Positions 46,176 through 55,104 of a stretch of DNA of 64,000 nucleotides are shown here, piece by piece. Origin of the DNA: CAWBCI01 sp963787195 (GTDB lineage Bacteria; Bacteroidota; Bacteroidia; Bacteroidales; JAGOPY01); contig CAWBCI010000042.1 in assembly GCA_963787195.1 (NCBI GenBank), positions 91,878 to 155,877 of the forward strand, written 5' to 3'. The position numbers and the translations under genes were made by a program. The notes under the pieces are model-generated. The model was not told the origin of the DNA. It did not search any database and worked only from the letters and a program-made list of their open reading frames with translations. The stretch's first letter is position 1. The number at the start of each line of letters is the position of its first letter.

Positions 46176-48290
46176 TTAATAGAAAAGCCTCCGGTTATCT
46201 TCTATATCAGACTTATCCTGCAATGCGGTGAGCATATAATTACTCTTAACCCGCTGATCAAATGTTGTTTGATCCTGCTGGCGGTAAATTGAATAATCAG
46301 TAATTTGGGGAGGTTCGATGAATTTATCAAGCATTACCACGAATACTGCGCCATTCCCTATAATAGGATCAGACTGCTCACCGCTTTTCATTGAGAAAAC
46401 ATGACCGATAACATCGAATTCACTTCCGAAACCGGGGATATTACGGGAAGAGAAAGTAAGGTTCTGATTCGTATCTACTTTAGAATTGTAAGAACTAGCG
46501 ATCTTGTATATATCTTCTTTTTGTCCGCTGAGTTTATTCTGGACATATTCACCTTTCTTGCGGTTCATCACGAAAGAACGGAGATTTTCCTTGATTTGTT
46601 CCAGGGGAATAGTTCCTTTTTCGCGAAGATTTGTTAAGACAGCCACTACATAAGCACCTCCTACATCAAATACGCCTGAAACTTCTCCGACTTTATTCCC
46701 GTCATAAAATGCCCAACGTATAATTTCCCTTGGATTTTCGATTCCCGGGATAGAATTTGCCATATCCTTGATGTAAGGCGCGCTTCTTTTATTAAGACCT
46801 TCATCTGCGACGGCTTTCTCAAATTTTTCTTTGGTATTGTTTTCCCCTGCAAAGGTACTGGCCTTGGTAAAATAATCCTGGAAGGTCTTGCTGCTGGGTT
46901 CGATATTCCGGTCGATCACAGCTACCCTGACTTTCTTTACCGGGTCCTTTTTTCCTGTGATCATCATCACATGAAAACCGAAATTAGTTTCAACCGCCAA
47001 AACATCACCTACCTTGCCATGAACAGCCGCTTCATTGAAAGGATAGATCATGGAGCCATCGGCAAACCATCCAAGGTCTCCTTTATTATCTTTCACGGAG
47101 CCGTCATCTGAATATTTCAAAGCCAGTTCGGGTAATTTTTTCGGGTCAGATTTGACAACAGCCAGAAGGCTGTCGGCTTCAGCCTGGGCTTGTTCTTTGG
47201 TACGGGTAACATTCTGATTTGCCCTGAGGGCGCCCTGGTAAGCGATCAGTATATGTTCCACTTTCATTGAATCGGGTCTGAAAGCAATATCCATCAGTTT
47301 GGCCATATGCCAGGCATTGTCAGCCTGGTAAGGAGCAACAAAAGTTCCGACCGGGGAATTGAAGGCAACTGAGTCGATTAATACAGGGAGCTGGCCCTTA
47401 ACGTGCCAGGTACTGTCGTAGCGGCTATCTGAAACTGCATTTACGAAAGAAGGGACATCGCTTGTTTTAGTAAATTCATCATAAAGCTGAAAGACATCCT
47501 GCTTGATCTTGGCCCTGTCTTCATCTGAAGGGAGCACATCAAAGATCACGTAATCTAAATCACGCGAAGCATCCTGGGTATACATTTGCCGGTTTTCATC
47601 ATAATAGGCCTGATAGTCCCGGTCGGTAAGCGTAACACTTGAATCAGGAATAGAAGTATATCGAATGGCAGCATAACGAAGTTCAGCCGCTTTCGTTTTA
47701 TCAATATAATCTTTCTCAGCAAAAGCTTTTGGCACATAATAGGCCTGTTTTACGAGGGCCTGATATTTCTGGCTAAGGCGGTCCTGTTTGATATATCTTT
47801 CAAGACTGAGCCATTGTTTTTTCACCTGGGGGTCGGCTTTATCCAGGTTTTGGAGGAAATTTATTACCAGTTGAGGATTAAATTTCCCTGTTGAAGGATC
47901 TTTAAAATACTGCATGATGATCGGATGAGGATGCTGACCTTGTACCAGGTCAAATAGTTCATCTGTGGTAACCGAAAGGTCCAGGGCATCATATTCCCTG
48001 CCCATCAGGATCTCGCTGATAAATTGACTCCAGGTTGAATTCCTGACGTTGAAAGATTCCTCTGCTGTAAGGTTTGCCTTATTCTGATTGGCTTTCTGAA
48101 TTTCAATATTCTCATCAACTTTCTTGTTAAAATCGTTGATGCTAATCTCCTCTCCTGCAATATCACCAAGGGGTTGCTGCTGACGGTTTCTGGGTTTAAA
48201 CAGGTCGCTCAGAACAAATGCAGCAATAGCCACACCTACCAGGATAACTGCCAGTGCAGAATGTTTTCGGATAGTTCCAATTATAGCCAT
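46176..48290 (-). CDS. PpiD/SurA-type peptidylprolyl isomerase, membrane-anchored
   Basis: 704 residues. One N-terminal membrane helix (SALAVILVGVAIAAFVLSDLF), then the SurA_N-like chaperone region (about 30-230) and a parvulin rotamase domain (about 340-455: VEHILIAYQG, LALKYSDDGSVKDNKGDLGWF, FHVMMITGKK). The rest is another SurA/PpiD-like segment. Role: folding of outer-membrane and exported proteins at the periplasmic side of the inner membrane. Last gene of the minus-strand envelope operon starting at coaX, though it has its own -7 box. Confidence 0.9.
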   Translation of the reverse strand: MAIIGTIRKHSALAVILVGVAIAAFVLSDLFKPRNRQQQPLGDIAGEEISINDFNKKVDENIEIQKANQNKANLTAEESFNVRNSTWSQFISEILMGREYDALDLSVTTDELFDLVQGQHPHPIIMQYFKDPSTGKFNPQLVINFLQNLDKADPQVKKQWLSLERYIKQDRLSQKYQALVKQAYYVPKAFAEKDYIDKTKAAELRYAAIRYTSIPDSSVTLTDRDYQAYYDENRQMYTQDASRDLDYVIFDVLPSDEDRAKIKQDVFQLYDEFTKTSDVPSFVNAVSDSRYDSTWHVKGQLPVLIDSVAFNSPVGTFVAPYQADNAWHMAKLMDIAFRPDSMKVEHILIAYQGALRANQNVTRTKEQAQAEADSLLAVVKSDPKKLPELALKYSDDGSVKDNKGDLGWFADGSMIYPFNEAAVHGKVGDVLAVETNFGFHVMMITGKKDPVKKVRVAVIDRNIEPSSKTFQDYFTKASTFAGENNTKEKFEKAVADEGLNKRSAPYIKDMANSIPGIENPREIIRWAFYDGNKVGEVSGVFDVGGAYVVAVLTNLREKGTIPLEQIKENLRSFVMNRKKGEYVQNKLSGQKEDIYKIASSYNSKVDTNQNLTFSSRNIPGFGSEFDVIGHVFSMKSGEQSDPIIGNGAVFVVMLDKFIEPPQITDYSIYRQQDQTTFDQRVKSNYMLTALQDKSDIEDNRRLFY

Positions 48291-48314
48291 AATCTATCTA
48301 TTTTAAAAGAGGTG

Positions 48315-48322
48315 CAAAAGTA
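48315..48322 (-). promoter_or_regulatory. Putative -7 promoter box of the ppiD-like gene
   Basis: The minus strand reads TACTTTTG (TAnnTTTG), 25 bases before the ATG at 48290. Confidence 0.42.
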
Positions 48323-48385
48323 CATAATTAACTTAAAAAATAAAATTTATTAATGTAAATAATAAACGGAAGGCTGAATACCAGA

Positions 48386-49672
48386 TTATTCTTCAGTTTC
48401 GAATTTTAATTTTACCAGTTCAATACGGGATTCAGAGGCTTGAAGTATTTCAAAAATAAATGGTTTTATCATTATGGTCTGACCTTTGGAAGGGATGCTT
48501 TCGTGAAACTGTATGATCAGTCCGGCAAGGGTTTCATAATCATCCGCCTCGGGCAAACCCAGCTTATATTTATCATTCAGGTAATCGATTTCAAGACGGG
48601 CAGAAAAGATATATTCAGCATCGTTGACTACTTTCTCCACCAGTTCTTCGGCATCAAATTCATCCTGTATTTCTCCGAAAATCTCCTCGATCACGTCTTC
48701 CATGGTCACCATTCCACTGGTACCGCCGAATTCATCAACCACAACCGCAATATTTTTATGTTGTTGTATAAACATCTTCATCACAGTGTTGGCAAGCATG
48801 GTTTCAGGGGCATAAAGGATAGGATTGATGATCGATTGTATATCTGCCGGATTTTTAAACATGTCAAAAGAATGCACATAGCCAACGATATTGTCTATTG
48901 ATTCCACGTAAACGGGGATCCTGGAAACGCCGTGTTCGATAAATTTCAGTCTGAGCATATCCACCGGATCCTTTTCTTCTACTGCGATGATCTCAGGGCG
49001 CGGCACCATACATTCCTTGAGTTTTACATTTCTGAATTCCAGCACATTCTGGAACATCTGAATTTCCTGTTGGACCTCCTCCATATGATGTTCGTCGGAT
49101 GCAAATTCCCTGAGGTATTCATCCAGGTCGATAGGTGTGAATACCAGTTCATCCCGGTCGAAATGTACTTTGAACAGTACTTTCAATATCCATTCTGAAA
49201 AGCTGGTGAAGATATAAACCAGGGGATAGAGAAAGTAATAAATAATCCAGAGAGGAATGGCAAAGAAATGGACGATAGCATTGGAATTGATGCGGAAAAG
49301 GACTTTCGGCAGGAATTCCGCGAAGAAAAGAATGATCAGGGTGGCAATGATGGTTTGAACCAGAAGGACGATGATTTCGGAATGCAGTCCCAAGGGCAGA
49401 TAACTCAAGATTAGTGGATCCAGCAAGTTGGCCATCACTATTCCATAAATTACCAGGGCTATATTGTTTCCAAGCAGGAGTGCACCGATGAGCCGGGAAG
49501 GTTTTTTGTTAAAGGCGGAAAGGATGCGGGCAGAACTCATACCCTTGCTTTTATCCAGCTCTATTTTAAGTTTGTTGGAAGTGATGAAAGCGATCTCCAT
49601 TCCTGAAAAAAAAGCTGATGACAGGACAGTCAATAGGATCAGTAAAATATTAGATACCTGCATATTATTCAT
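48386..49672 (-). CDS. CNNM/CBS-domain membrane protein (hemolysin/CorC family)
   Basis: 428 residues. An N-terminal CNNM membrane domain (about 1-185, FFSGMEIAFITSNKLKIELDKSKG, LLLGNNIALVIYG) is followed by a CBS pair (MVPRPEIIAVEE, HGVSRIPVYVESIDNIVGYVHSFD, VVVDEFGGTSGMVTMEDVIEEIFGEIQDE) and a CorC_HlyC domain. Homologues are named hemolysin, TlyC, CorC or GldE. Family members take part in Mg2+/Co2+ handling; the name hemolysin is historical. Sits in the conserved Bacteroidota order lptC - this gene - ppiD. Confidence 0.92.
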   Translation of the reverse strand: MNNMQVSNILLILLTVLSSAFFSGMEIAFITSNKLKIELDKSKGMSSARILSAFNKKPSRLIGALLLGNNIALVIYGIVMANLLDPLILSYLPLGLHSEIIVLLVQTIIATLIILFFAEFLPKVLFRINSNAIVHFFAIPLWIIYYFLYPLVYIFTSFSEWILKVLFKVHFDRDELVFTPIDLDEYLREFASDEHHMEEVQQEIQMFQNVLEFRNVKLKECMVPRPEIIAVEEKDPVDMLRLKFIEHGVSRIPVYVESIDNIVGYVHSFDMFKNPADIQSIINPILYAPETMLANTVMKMFIQQHKNIAVVVDEFGGTSGMVTMEDVIEEIFGEIQDEFDAEELVEKVVNDAEYIFSARLEIDYLNDKYKLGLPEADDYETLAGLIIQFHESIPSKGQTIMIKPFIFEILQASESRIELVKLKFETEE

Positions 49673-49723
49673 AATAAAAATAATAAATTATAATGAAGGC
49701 AGGTTTGTTCATTTCTGTATCTG

Positions 49724-50329
49724 TCATTTTTGCTGCGGCTTATCATCGTCCTTCACTTCTATTTCTCCTTTTATTCTTCCAAGATATATGTGTTCAAAGG
49801 TTTGGTCGGAAATGAGTGTATCGGCATAGATGACTTCATTTCCCCTGGTAATTTTAACCGGTATATATGAATAAATTTTTTCTTTATTCCGATCCCAGAA
49901 TAATTGTTCGGTATTCAGTTTTTCATGGTTTTCAAAATTTTCCACCACGACATTATTGCGGGCCTCCATGAGTTTTTTGTTTTCATAAGAAATGCCATAA
50001 TCCGCCGATATCTGGGATTTGACGGTGAGTGTTGAATCGAAAAACCGGAGGATGAATCCATTTGGGAATTCCATAATTTTTTCTTTATCCTCCATCTTCT
50101 GTACCAGAAGGGGGCTGGTCAGTTCAATTTGAACATGGCCTAACTCACTGTAGAGAATTTTCACATCTATGGCTGACAGATCGGGAAGAGTGTCAGCAAA
50201 ATCAAGTGATTTGACTTTTTCCAGGTCATTTTTACAACCAAAAAGCATTGTAGCCAGAAAGAAAGCTACAATGCTTAAGGCGATGACCCGGCTAAGAATA
50301 TCTGAAGATGTTCTTCGCGGGGGTTTCAA
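49724..50329 (-). CDS. lptC: LPS export lipoprotein LptC
   Basis: 201 residues. The N-terminal membrane segment SIVAFFLATMLFGC ends in a lipobox-like Cys32, so it is probably lipid-anchored, as in Bacteroidota LptC. The beta-jellyroll region (ILYSELGHVQIELTSPLL, SQISADYGISYENKKLMEARNNVVVENFENHEKLNTEQLFW, DTLISDQTFEHIYLGRIKGEI) fits LptC/OstA. Known role: periplasmic bridge for LPS. The only start that keeps the signal peptide is a TTG at 50329; the next Met is inside the signal. It begins 5 bases after the TPR gene stop. Confidence 0.85.
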   Translation of the reverse strand: MKPPRRTSSDILSRVIALSIVAFFLATMLFGCKNDLEKVKSLDFADTLPDLSAIDVKILYSELGHVQIELTSPLLVQKMEDKEKIMEFPNGFILRFFDSTLTVKSQISADYGISYENKKLMEARNNVVVENFENHEKLNTEQLFWDRNKEKIYSYIPVKITRGNEVIYADTLISDQTFEHIYLGRIKGEIEVKDDDKPQQK

Positions 50330-50334
50330 ATGTT

Positions 50335-51711
50335 TTATTGTTTTGCGGCTCTTACCGTAGTTTCTTCATTAATCCAGCAACCAACTTTATAGGTCTCACC
50401 CTCTTTAAGGTTATTAAAGAAAATGGTTTCCTGGGTTGGGAAATAGATAGAGTAGTCGGCTATCCTTTTGTCTGCCATTTCGGCAACGGAAGGATCGACC
50501 TGTTTGGCTTTTTTGTATTTGTCAATTGCTGCCCAGTAAGCTACCCTTTTTGTAAGGTCATTATCACCGCAATCCTTAGCGCTTGCGACATACATATCCC
50601 CGATCATAATATAAGCTTCCCCGTCATGAGGATTGAGGGCAATGGCCTTCAATACATATGTGCGGGCAGCAGGATAGTTTTTCTGAGCGCGGTATGATTC
50701 AGCAATATATTTATAACTCCTGTCAACCAATTCAGTATCCTTTGAATTCTCAGCGGCTTTCAAATACTCGATAGCTTCCGGATACTTCTCTTTATTCATC
50801 ATCATTTTCCCAAGCAGATAGGCCGATTCGGGCGAGGGATCAAGTCCATAAAGTTTTTTAATCACATCGAAATACAAGGGGTCCTCCTGGCACTTTTTCT
50901 TGTCCATGGTAACCACTATCTTTCTCAGTAAATCAGCATCATCAGGATTTTCGGTAAATTTTTTCCTGTAAATAGTGACAATTTGATTGCAGGTAGCATA
51001 AGGCTCCATGGTCATTTCAATATTTCCCTGTATTACCTGCCAATTGGCCAATTCTTTCGGATTATCCTTGTATTTTTTGATGTCATAATCCAGGATATTA
51101 CTGATGATATCATAGGTGTCGAATATCAGGGACGTATCGGCCTTGCCATCCTTCGCCATGGAGATGGCTGATCTGAAATAATAAACCAATACAGGTCCGG
51201 CAGACTTGTTCCCCTGCAATTCAACAGATTTCTTTAAGGTATTGAAAACAGCTTCATAATTTTCAGGGCGAAAATTATATAAGTCAACCCCTTTCCTGCC
51301 CAAAACATATCCTTCTTTCCCAAAATATTGGATACGCTGGTCATAGAGCATCATCAAGGTATCTATCAAAAGGTTCTTCTTTGCCGGATCTTTTTCTTTA
51401 TCAATGCGATAGGACATGATCTTAACCCCGTCAATATAGGTATTCTGGGTCCCTCTCGGGCAATTCAGAAACACCCATCTCCATGGATTGATGGCGTCTT
51501 TTACTACATCATTCTGATAATTACTGGCTTTCCACTGTTTGAAGAATTCGCGATACAGTGAAATATTAGTAATACATGTGATGCTGTCCTCACCATATCT
51601 GCCTGCACCTGTGCTCTCTTCAGAGTTTTCCTCATCCTGCGCAAACAAATAAACCGTCGGTAATAAAACGATTAACAAGCCTATAAGGATAGGTAAGATC
51701 GTCTTTTTCAT
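50335..51711 (-). CDS. Exported TPR-repeat protein of the lptC operon
   Basis: 458 residues. A signal peptide to about residue 25 (VYLFAQ) is followed by helical repeats; TPR units are clearest from about residue 285 on (AYLLGKMMMNKEKYPEAIEYLKAAENS, YKYIAESYRAQKNYPAARTYVLKAIALNPHDGEAYIMIGDMY). This protein occurs in the same gene order in many Bacteroidota, between an outer-membrane protein and lptC, but its role is not defined. Inferred: periplasmic scaffold connected with outer-membrane biogenesis. Confidence 0.85.
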   Translation of the reverse strand: MKKTILPILIGLLIVLLPTVYLFAQDEENSEESTGAGRYGEDSITCITNISLYREFFKQWKASNYQNDVVKDAINPWRWVFLNCPRGTQNTYIDGVKIMSYRIDKEKDPAKKNLLIDTLMMLYDQRIQYFGKEGYVLGRKGVDLYNFRPENYEAVFNTLKKSVELQGNKSAGPVLVYYFRSAISMAKDGKADTSLIFDTYDIISNILDYDIKKYKDNPKELANWQVIQGNIEMTMEPYATCNQIVTIYRKKFTENPDDADLLRKIVVTMDKKKCQEDPLYFDVIKKLYGLDPSPESAYLLGKMMMNKEKYPEAIEYLKAAENSKDTELVDRSYKYIAESYRAQKNYPAARTYVLKAIALNPHDGEAYIMIGDMYVASAKDCGDNDLTKRVAYWAAIDKYKKAKQVDPSVAEMADKRIADYSIYFPTQETIFFNNLKEGETYKVGCWINEETTVRAAKQ

Positions 51712-51742
51712 TTTTTTATATTTTAATATACAATGAATTTAA

Positions 51743-53032
51743 TTAGAAATATTTACTTTTCACAAACCAATTTTCAAAAATATTGACGCCTAAACTAAAT
51801 CTTATATAATTTTCCTGGATCAGACCATTTGTCGTGGTGCCTTGTTGGCCAACCTCTATTGACGCATTGATCGTGGATCTGGATTTTCTTATAGGCAAGG
51901 ATAGTCCAAAACTTATGCCAAATTCGCTAATATGGTTATTCATTAAGTATAAGGGGGTTTTTCCATAATGCGCCCCAAACCGATAGGCAACCCTTTGAAA
52001 ATATGAATTTATGCTACGGTAATTCGGTATATATTCTCCTCCCAGAGCTATATTCCAACGGTTTTTTAAAGAATCTGACTCTCCGTATGAGCGGTATTTT
52101 TCCCAGTTTTGCCAGGAAAAATCCATTCCCACCAGCCATTTATTGGACTTTCCTAAGCTGAACCCCAGACCCGTGCGCACAGGCATTACAAAGTTCCCTT
52201 TTAAGCCATTCTGATAACGGATAGTATCACGGGTATAAAGTACCGAGCTCAGATCACCTAAATAAGTTGTGGCCAGAAAACTTCCCTTGGTATTTATATT
52301 GAGCTGAGGGCCAAATACTCCTCCAACAATAAGATTCAGCTTCCCGGCCAATTTTGTTTTGTACTGTATCCCGATATCTCCATATATACCACTGGCTGTA
52401 ACACTGGATGAAATATAGGTGTTTTTCATTTCTATAGAATCAGGAAAGCTGACCGCCCTGGCTTTTTCGATCGTACCGAAAATATATTTAAAATTGAAAC
52501 CAAGCGAGAATTTTTTCCCTAAACGGAAAGCATTACCCCAATATAGCTGGTTATAACCTCCGCTTCCCCGGTAGACATATTCTACGTTGGAGATATTCTC
52601 AACGGAAACAGTATTGTAAATATCATATCCAACATAGCTGAAAGGAAGCATGCCGATGCTTGTTTTCCACCAACGGGTAATCGGCATACCAAAGAGGAGG
52701 TGGCTCAAAGAGAGATAATTGCTTGACTGGGATGCCTGGTCGGTCCGGAGAGTGACTCCTGTTCCAAACAAACCGGCATCAAAGACAAAGGTGGTGGAAT
52801 CGAAAGCCGCATATGAAGCAGGGTTGGCAGGGTTAATCATATCATTAGACTGTATACCGAAATGCAGGCCACCCATGGCAAACAAGCGCGGGTTCAAGCC
52901 TTTCTCTACGATATTCCCTACCCCATAACGGGTATAGGGCGAATTAATCTGAATCTGAGCAGATACAGAACCTGCCAAAACAGTACAAATAATAAATAAT
53001 GAAAAAGCCCGGCGCTTTGCTCCTTTATGCAT
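51743..53032 (-). CDS. Outer-membrane beta-barrel protein (FadL/PorV-like)
   Basis: 429 residues. Signal peptide to about residue 25 (AGSVSAQ). The mature start INSPYTRYGVGNI and LFAMGGLHFGIQSNDMINPANPASYAAFDS contains the N-P-A-N-P-A-S segment common in FadL-like barrels. The rest is alternating amphipathic strands ending in an aromatic residue (SKYF), typical for barrel assembly. Ligand unknown. It overlaps the end of coaX by 8 bases, so translation is probably coupled. Confidence 0.85.
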   Translation of the reverse strand: MHKGAKRRAFSLFIICTVLAGSVSAQIQINSPYTRYGVGNIVEKGLNPRLFAMGGLHFGIQSNDMINPANPASYAAFDSTTFVFDAGLFGTGVTLRTDQASQSSNYLSLSHLLFGMPITRWWKTSIGMLPFSYVGYDIYNTVSVENISNVEYVYRGSGGYNQLYWGNAFRLGKKFSLGFNFKYIFGTIEKARAVSFPDSIEMKNTYISSSVTASGIYGDIGIQYKTKLAGKLNLIVGGVFGPQLNINTKGSFLATTYLGDLSSVLYTRDTIRYQNGLKGNFVMPVRTGLGFSLGKSNKWLVGMDFSWQNWEKYRSYGESDSLKNRWNIALGGEYIPNYRSINSYFQRVAYRFGAHYGKTPLYLMNNHISEFGISFGLSLPIRKSRSTINASIEVGQQGTTTNGLIQENYIRFSLGVNIFENWFVKSKYF

Positions 53033-53747
53033 TATAATCCAGTATTATTTTCAATCCCTTCAACAGCAGATCAGGGACTGCAAAGATGTTACTTTTTAGT
53101 TTATTATACAAAATTTTGTGATCTCCACCCGTGAAAATGACAATTAAATCATCAAAATTTTCCCGGTATCTGGAGACAATTCCTTCGGTTTCTGCAATTA
53201 TGCCGTTCATTACGCCTGAGAGTAAAGATTCCCTGGTGTTTTTCCCAATTAGTTGACTAAATTCTTCAGGCTCTACTAACGGCAATTTTCCGGTGAAAGT
53301 ATGCATGGCTTTAAACCTCATATTAATTCCTGGGGAGATGGCGCCTCCAAGGTACTCATTTTGTTTGTTCACAAGGTCGTAGGTGATACAGGTTCCGGCA
53401 TCTATCACCAGGATGTTCCTCCCTGGAAATAAGCCGGCAGCTGCTACTGAAACCGCTATCCGGTCATGTCCGAGCGTTTCAGGACTTAAATAAAGATTTT
53501 TTACCGGGAGAGCCGTGTTTGCCTCCAGTTCAATGAAGTGCGGAAGTTTTTCCAGGAATGAGCGGATCTGTTCCGGAAAATTGATGACGGATGATAGTAT
53601 GGCTCCGTCAAGCGCCGGGTGGGCTTCCACATAGCCCTGAAATTCCTTTGCAGTGATATTATGGAAAGATTTCACTTCCAGGAGTTCATTTCCCTGGAAG
53701 AGGGCCAGTTTCTGCAAAGTGTTCCCGAAATCAATAACCAGTTGCAT
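53025..53747 (-). CDS. coaX: Type III pantothenate kinase
   Basis: 240 residues. The phosphate-binding VIDFGNTLQKLALF, GHDRIAVSVAAAGLFPGRNILVIDAGTCITYDLV and LGGAISPGINMRFKAMHTFTGKLP are the CoaX motifs. It phosphorylates pantothenate in the first step of CoA synthesis and usually needs a monovalent cation. First gene of the minus-strand operon that continues with the outer-membrane protein, the TPR protein, lptC and further genes. Confidence 0.95.
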   Translation of the reverse strand: MQLVIDFGNTLQKLALFQGNELLEVKSFHNITAKEFQGYVEAHPALDGAILSSVINFPEQIRSFLEKLPHFIELEANTALPVKNLYLSPETLGHDRIAVSVAAAGLFPGRNILVIDAGTCITYDLVNKQNEYLGGAISPGINMRFKAMHTFTGKLPLVEPEEFSQLIGKNTRESLLSGVMNGIIAETEGIVSRYRENFDDLIVIFTGGDHKILYNKLKSNIFAVPDLLLKGLKIILDYNA

Positions 53748-53770
53748 ATTTGCTGTTTGGAAAAGGATGG

Positions 53771-53778
53771 CAAAGGTA
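53771..53778 (-). promoter_or_regulatory. Putative -7 promoter box of the coaX operon
   Basis: The minus strand reads TACCTTTG (TAnnTTTG), 24 bases before the coaX ATG. A TTG lies 23 bases further upstream, a little long for the usual spacer. Confidence 0.5.
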
Positions 53779-53984
53779 GTGAATTAATCAGCTCTGAAAT
53801 ACAATTGATTACAAATTGGCCGGAAGCTATTGACCGGTAGCTGATGCTTCGATTGCTAATATAATTATGGTATAAAGGAGTTCTACCCAATCAAAAAATA
53901 GTTCGGATAATTTCATGAATGCCAGTATTTACTCAGGATAAATCCGAAAATTTTAATTTTTAGTTTTTAATTTTCAATTTTTCA

Positions 53985-53992
53985 TATCTTTG
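53985..53992 (+). promoter_or_regulatory. Promoter of tRNA-Phe
   Basis: TATCTTTG matches TAnnTTTG and lies 16 bases before the tRNA, the distance expected when transcription begins just upstream of the mature end. Confidence 0.6.
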
Positions 53993-54007
53993 CAATCCTT
54001 TTTTGAG

Positions 54008-54080
<73 letters not shown>

Positions 54081-54092
54081 CCTTCAAAAATC

Positions 54093-54128
54093 CCCTGCCC
54101 CGGTTTCGAAAAGATGCCGGGGTTTTTT
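54093..54128 (+). terminator. Terminator of the tRNA-Phe gene
   Basis: GC-rich stem CCCCGG ... CCGGGG around a 13-base loop, followed by eight T residues, just behind the tRNA. Confidence 0.88.
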
Positions 54129-54194
54129 TTGGCTCCAGCATAAATACGCTGCTCAATAAATCTTCTAAACTTGTTCATATCCGGATTTATTATT

Positions 54195-54202
54195 TATATT
54201 TG
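54195..54202 (+). promoter_or_regulatory. Promoter of the enoyl-CoA hydratase gene
   Basis: TATATTTG matches TAnnTTTG with a TTG at 54171-54173 and a 21-base spacer; 27 bases before the ATG at 54230. Confidence 0.55.
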
Positions 54203-54229
54203 AAATCCTTTATTAAAAGCTGCAATTCT

Positions 54230-55000
54230 ATGGATTTTGAGATTTTGAAATTACAAATTGATAAGGGTATTGCCCTTGTTACCATCAGCAGGCCACAGGC
54301 ACTCAATGCATTGAATTCCCGCTTCTTTCAGGAGATGGATGAAATGCTGAAAAATATTTCCGCTGATAAAAGCGTTAAGGTCATGCTCATAACAGGCGAA
54401 GGGAAAGCCTTTGTCGCCGGTGCTGATATAGCAGAAATGGCAGACATGAGCCCTGAACAGGGGCTTGCCTTTTCGAAGAGTGGACAGGCTACATTCCGTA
54501 GACTGGAGAAGATGGAGATTCCGGTCATAGCAGCTATCAACGGTTATGCACTGGGAGGCGGACTGGAACTTGCGATGGGCTGTGATGTGAGGATAGCTTC
54601 GGTTAAAGCTAAATTCGGACAGCCTGAGGTCAACCTGGGAATGATCCCCGGTTATGCAGGGACCCAGCGCCTTTCCCGTCTTGTAGGCATGGGAAATGCA
54701 CTTTACCTGCTCATGAGCGGGGAGATGATAGGGGCTGAAGAAGCCTTGCGCATGGGTCTGGTACAGAAGATCACCGAGCCGGAACAACTAATGGAAGAAG
54801 CCATGCGTTATGCCGGCCTAGTCGCCACCAAGGGCCCTTCAGCCGTGAAGAAAGTTAAATACGTGACCCGTTTTGGTCATGAAATGGACTTTGAAGATGG
54901 CTGCAGTCTGGAATCGGAATTTTTCAGCAGCCAGTTTAAAGCTGAAGGAGAAGAAGGCATGAAAGCCTTCCTCGAAAAAAGGGCCCCTAAATGGGAATGA
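54230..55000 (+). CDS. Enoyl-CoA hydratase (crotonase family)
   Basis: 256 residues from ATG 54230. The oxyanion-hole segments (AFVAGADIAEM, ALGGGLELAMGCD) and both catalytic glutamates (in GGGLELAM and FGQPEVNLGMIPGYAGTQRL) are present, so it should be an active hydratase of short-chain enoyl-CoA rather than another crotonase-fold enzyme. It hydrates crotonyl-CoA-type substrates in beta-oxidation or, in reverse, in butyrate formation. First of a plus-strand acyl-CoA gene series. Confidence 0.93.
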   Translation: MDFEILKLQIDKGIALVTISRPQALNALNSRFFQEMDEMLKNISADKSVKVMLITGEGKAFVAGADIAEMADMSPEQGLAFSKSGQATFRRLEKMEIPVIAAINGYALGGGLELAMGCDVRIASVKAKFGQPEVNLGMIPGYAGTQRLSRLVGMGNALYLLMSGEMIGAEEALRMGLVQKITEPEQLMEEAMRYAGLVATKGPSAVKKVKYVTRFGHEMDFEDGCSLESEFFSSQFKAEGEEGMKAFLEKRAPKWE

Positions 55001-55104
55001 ATTTTAAATGATTTCAAGAAGAATATAAATACTTAATCGATCTGCCGGCTTTAGGGCTCACATGGCCACAGAGCAGCAGTTAACAGCTAAAAGCTATCAA
55101 CCCT

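Noticed and set aside
53779..53984. Small RNA or gene between coaX and tRNA-Phe
   Set aside because: The stretch is AT-rich without a clear terminator, conserved structure or reading frame of its own.
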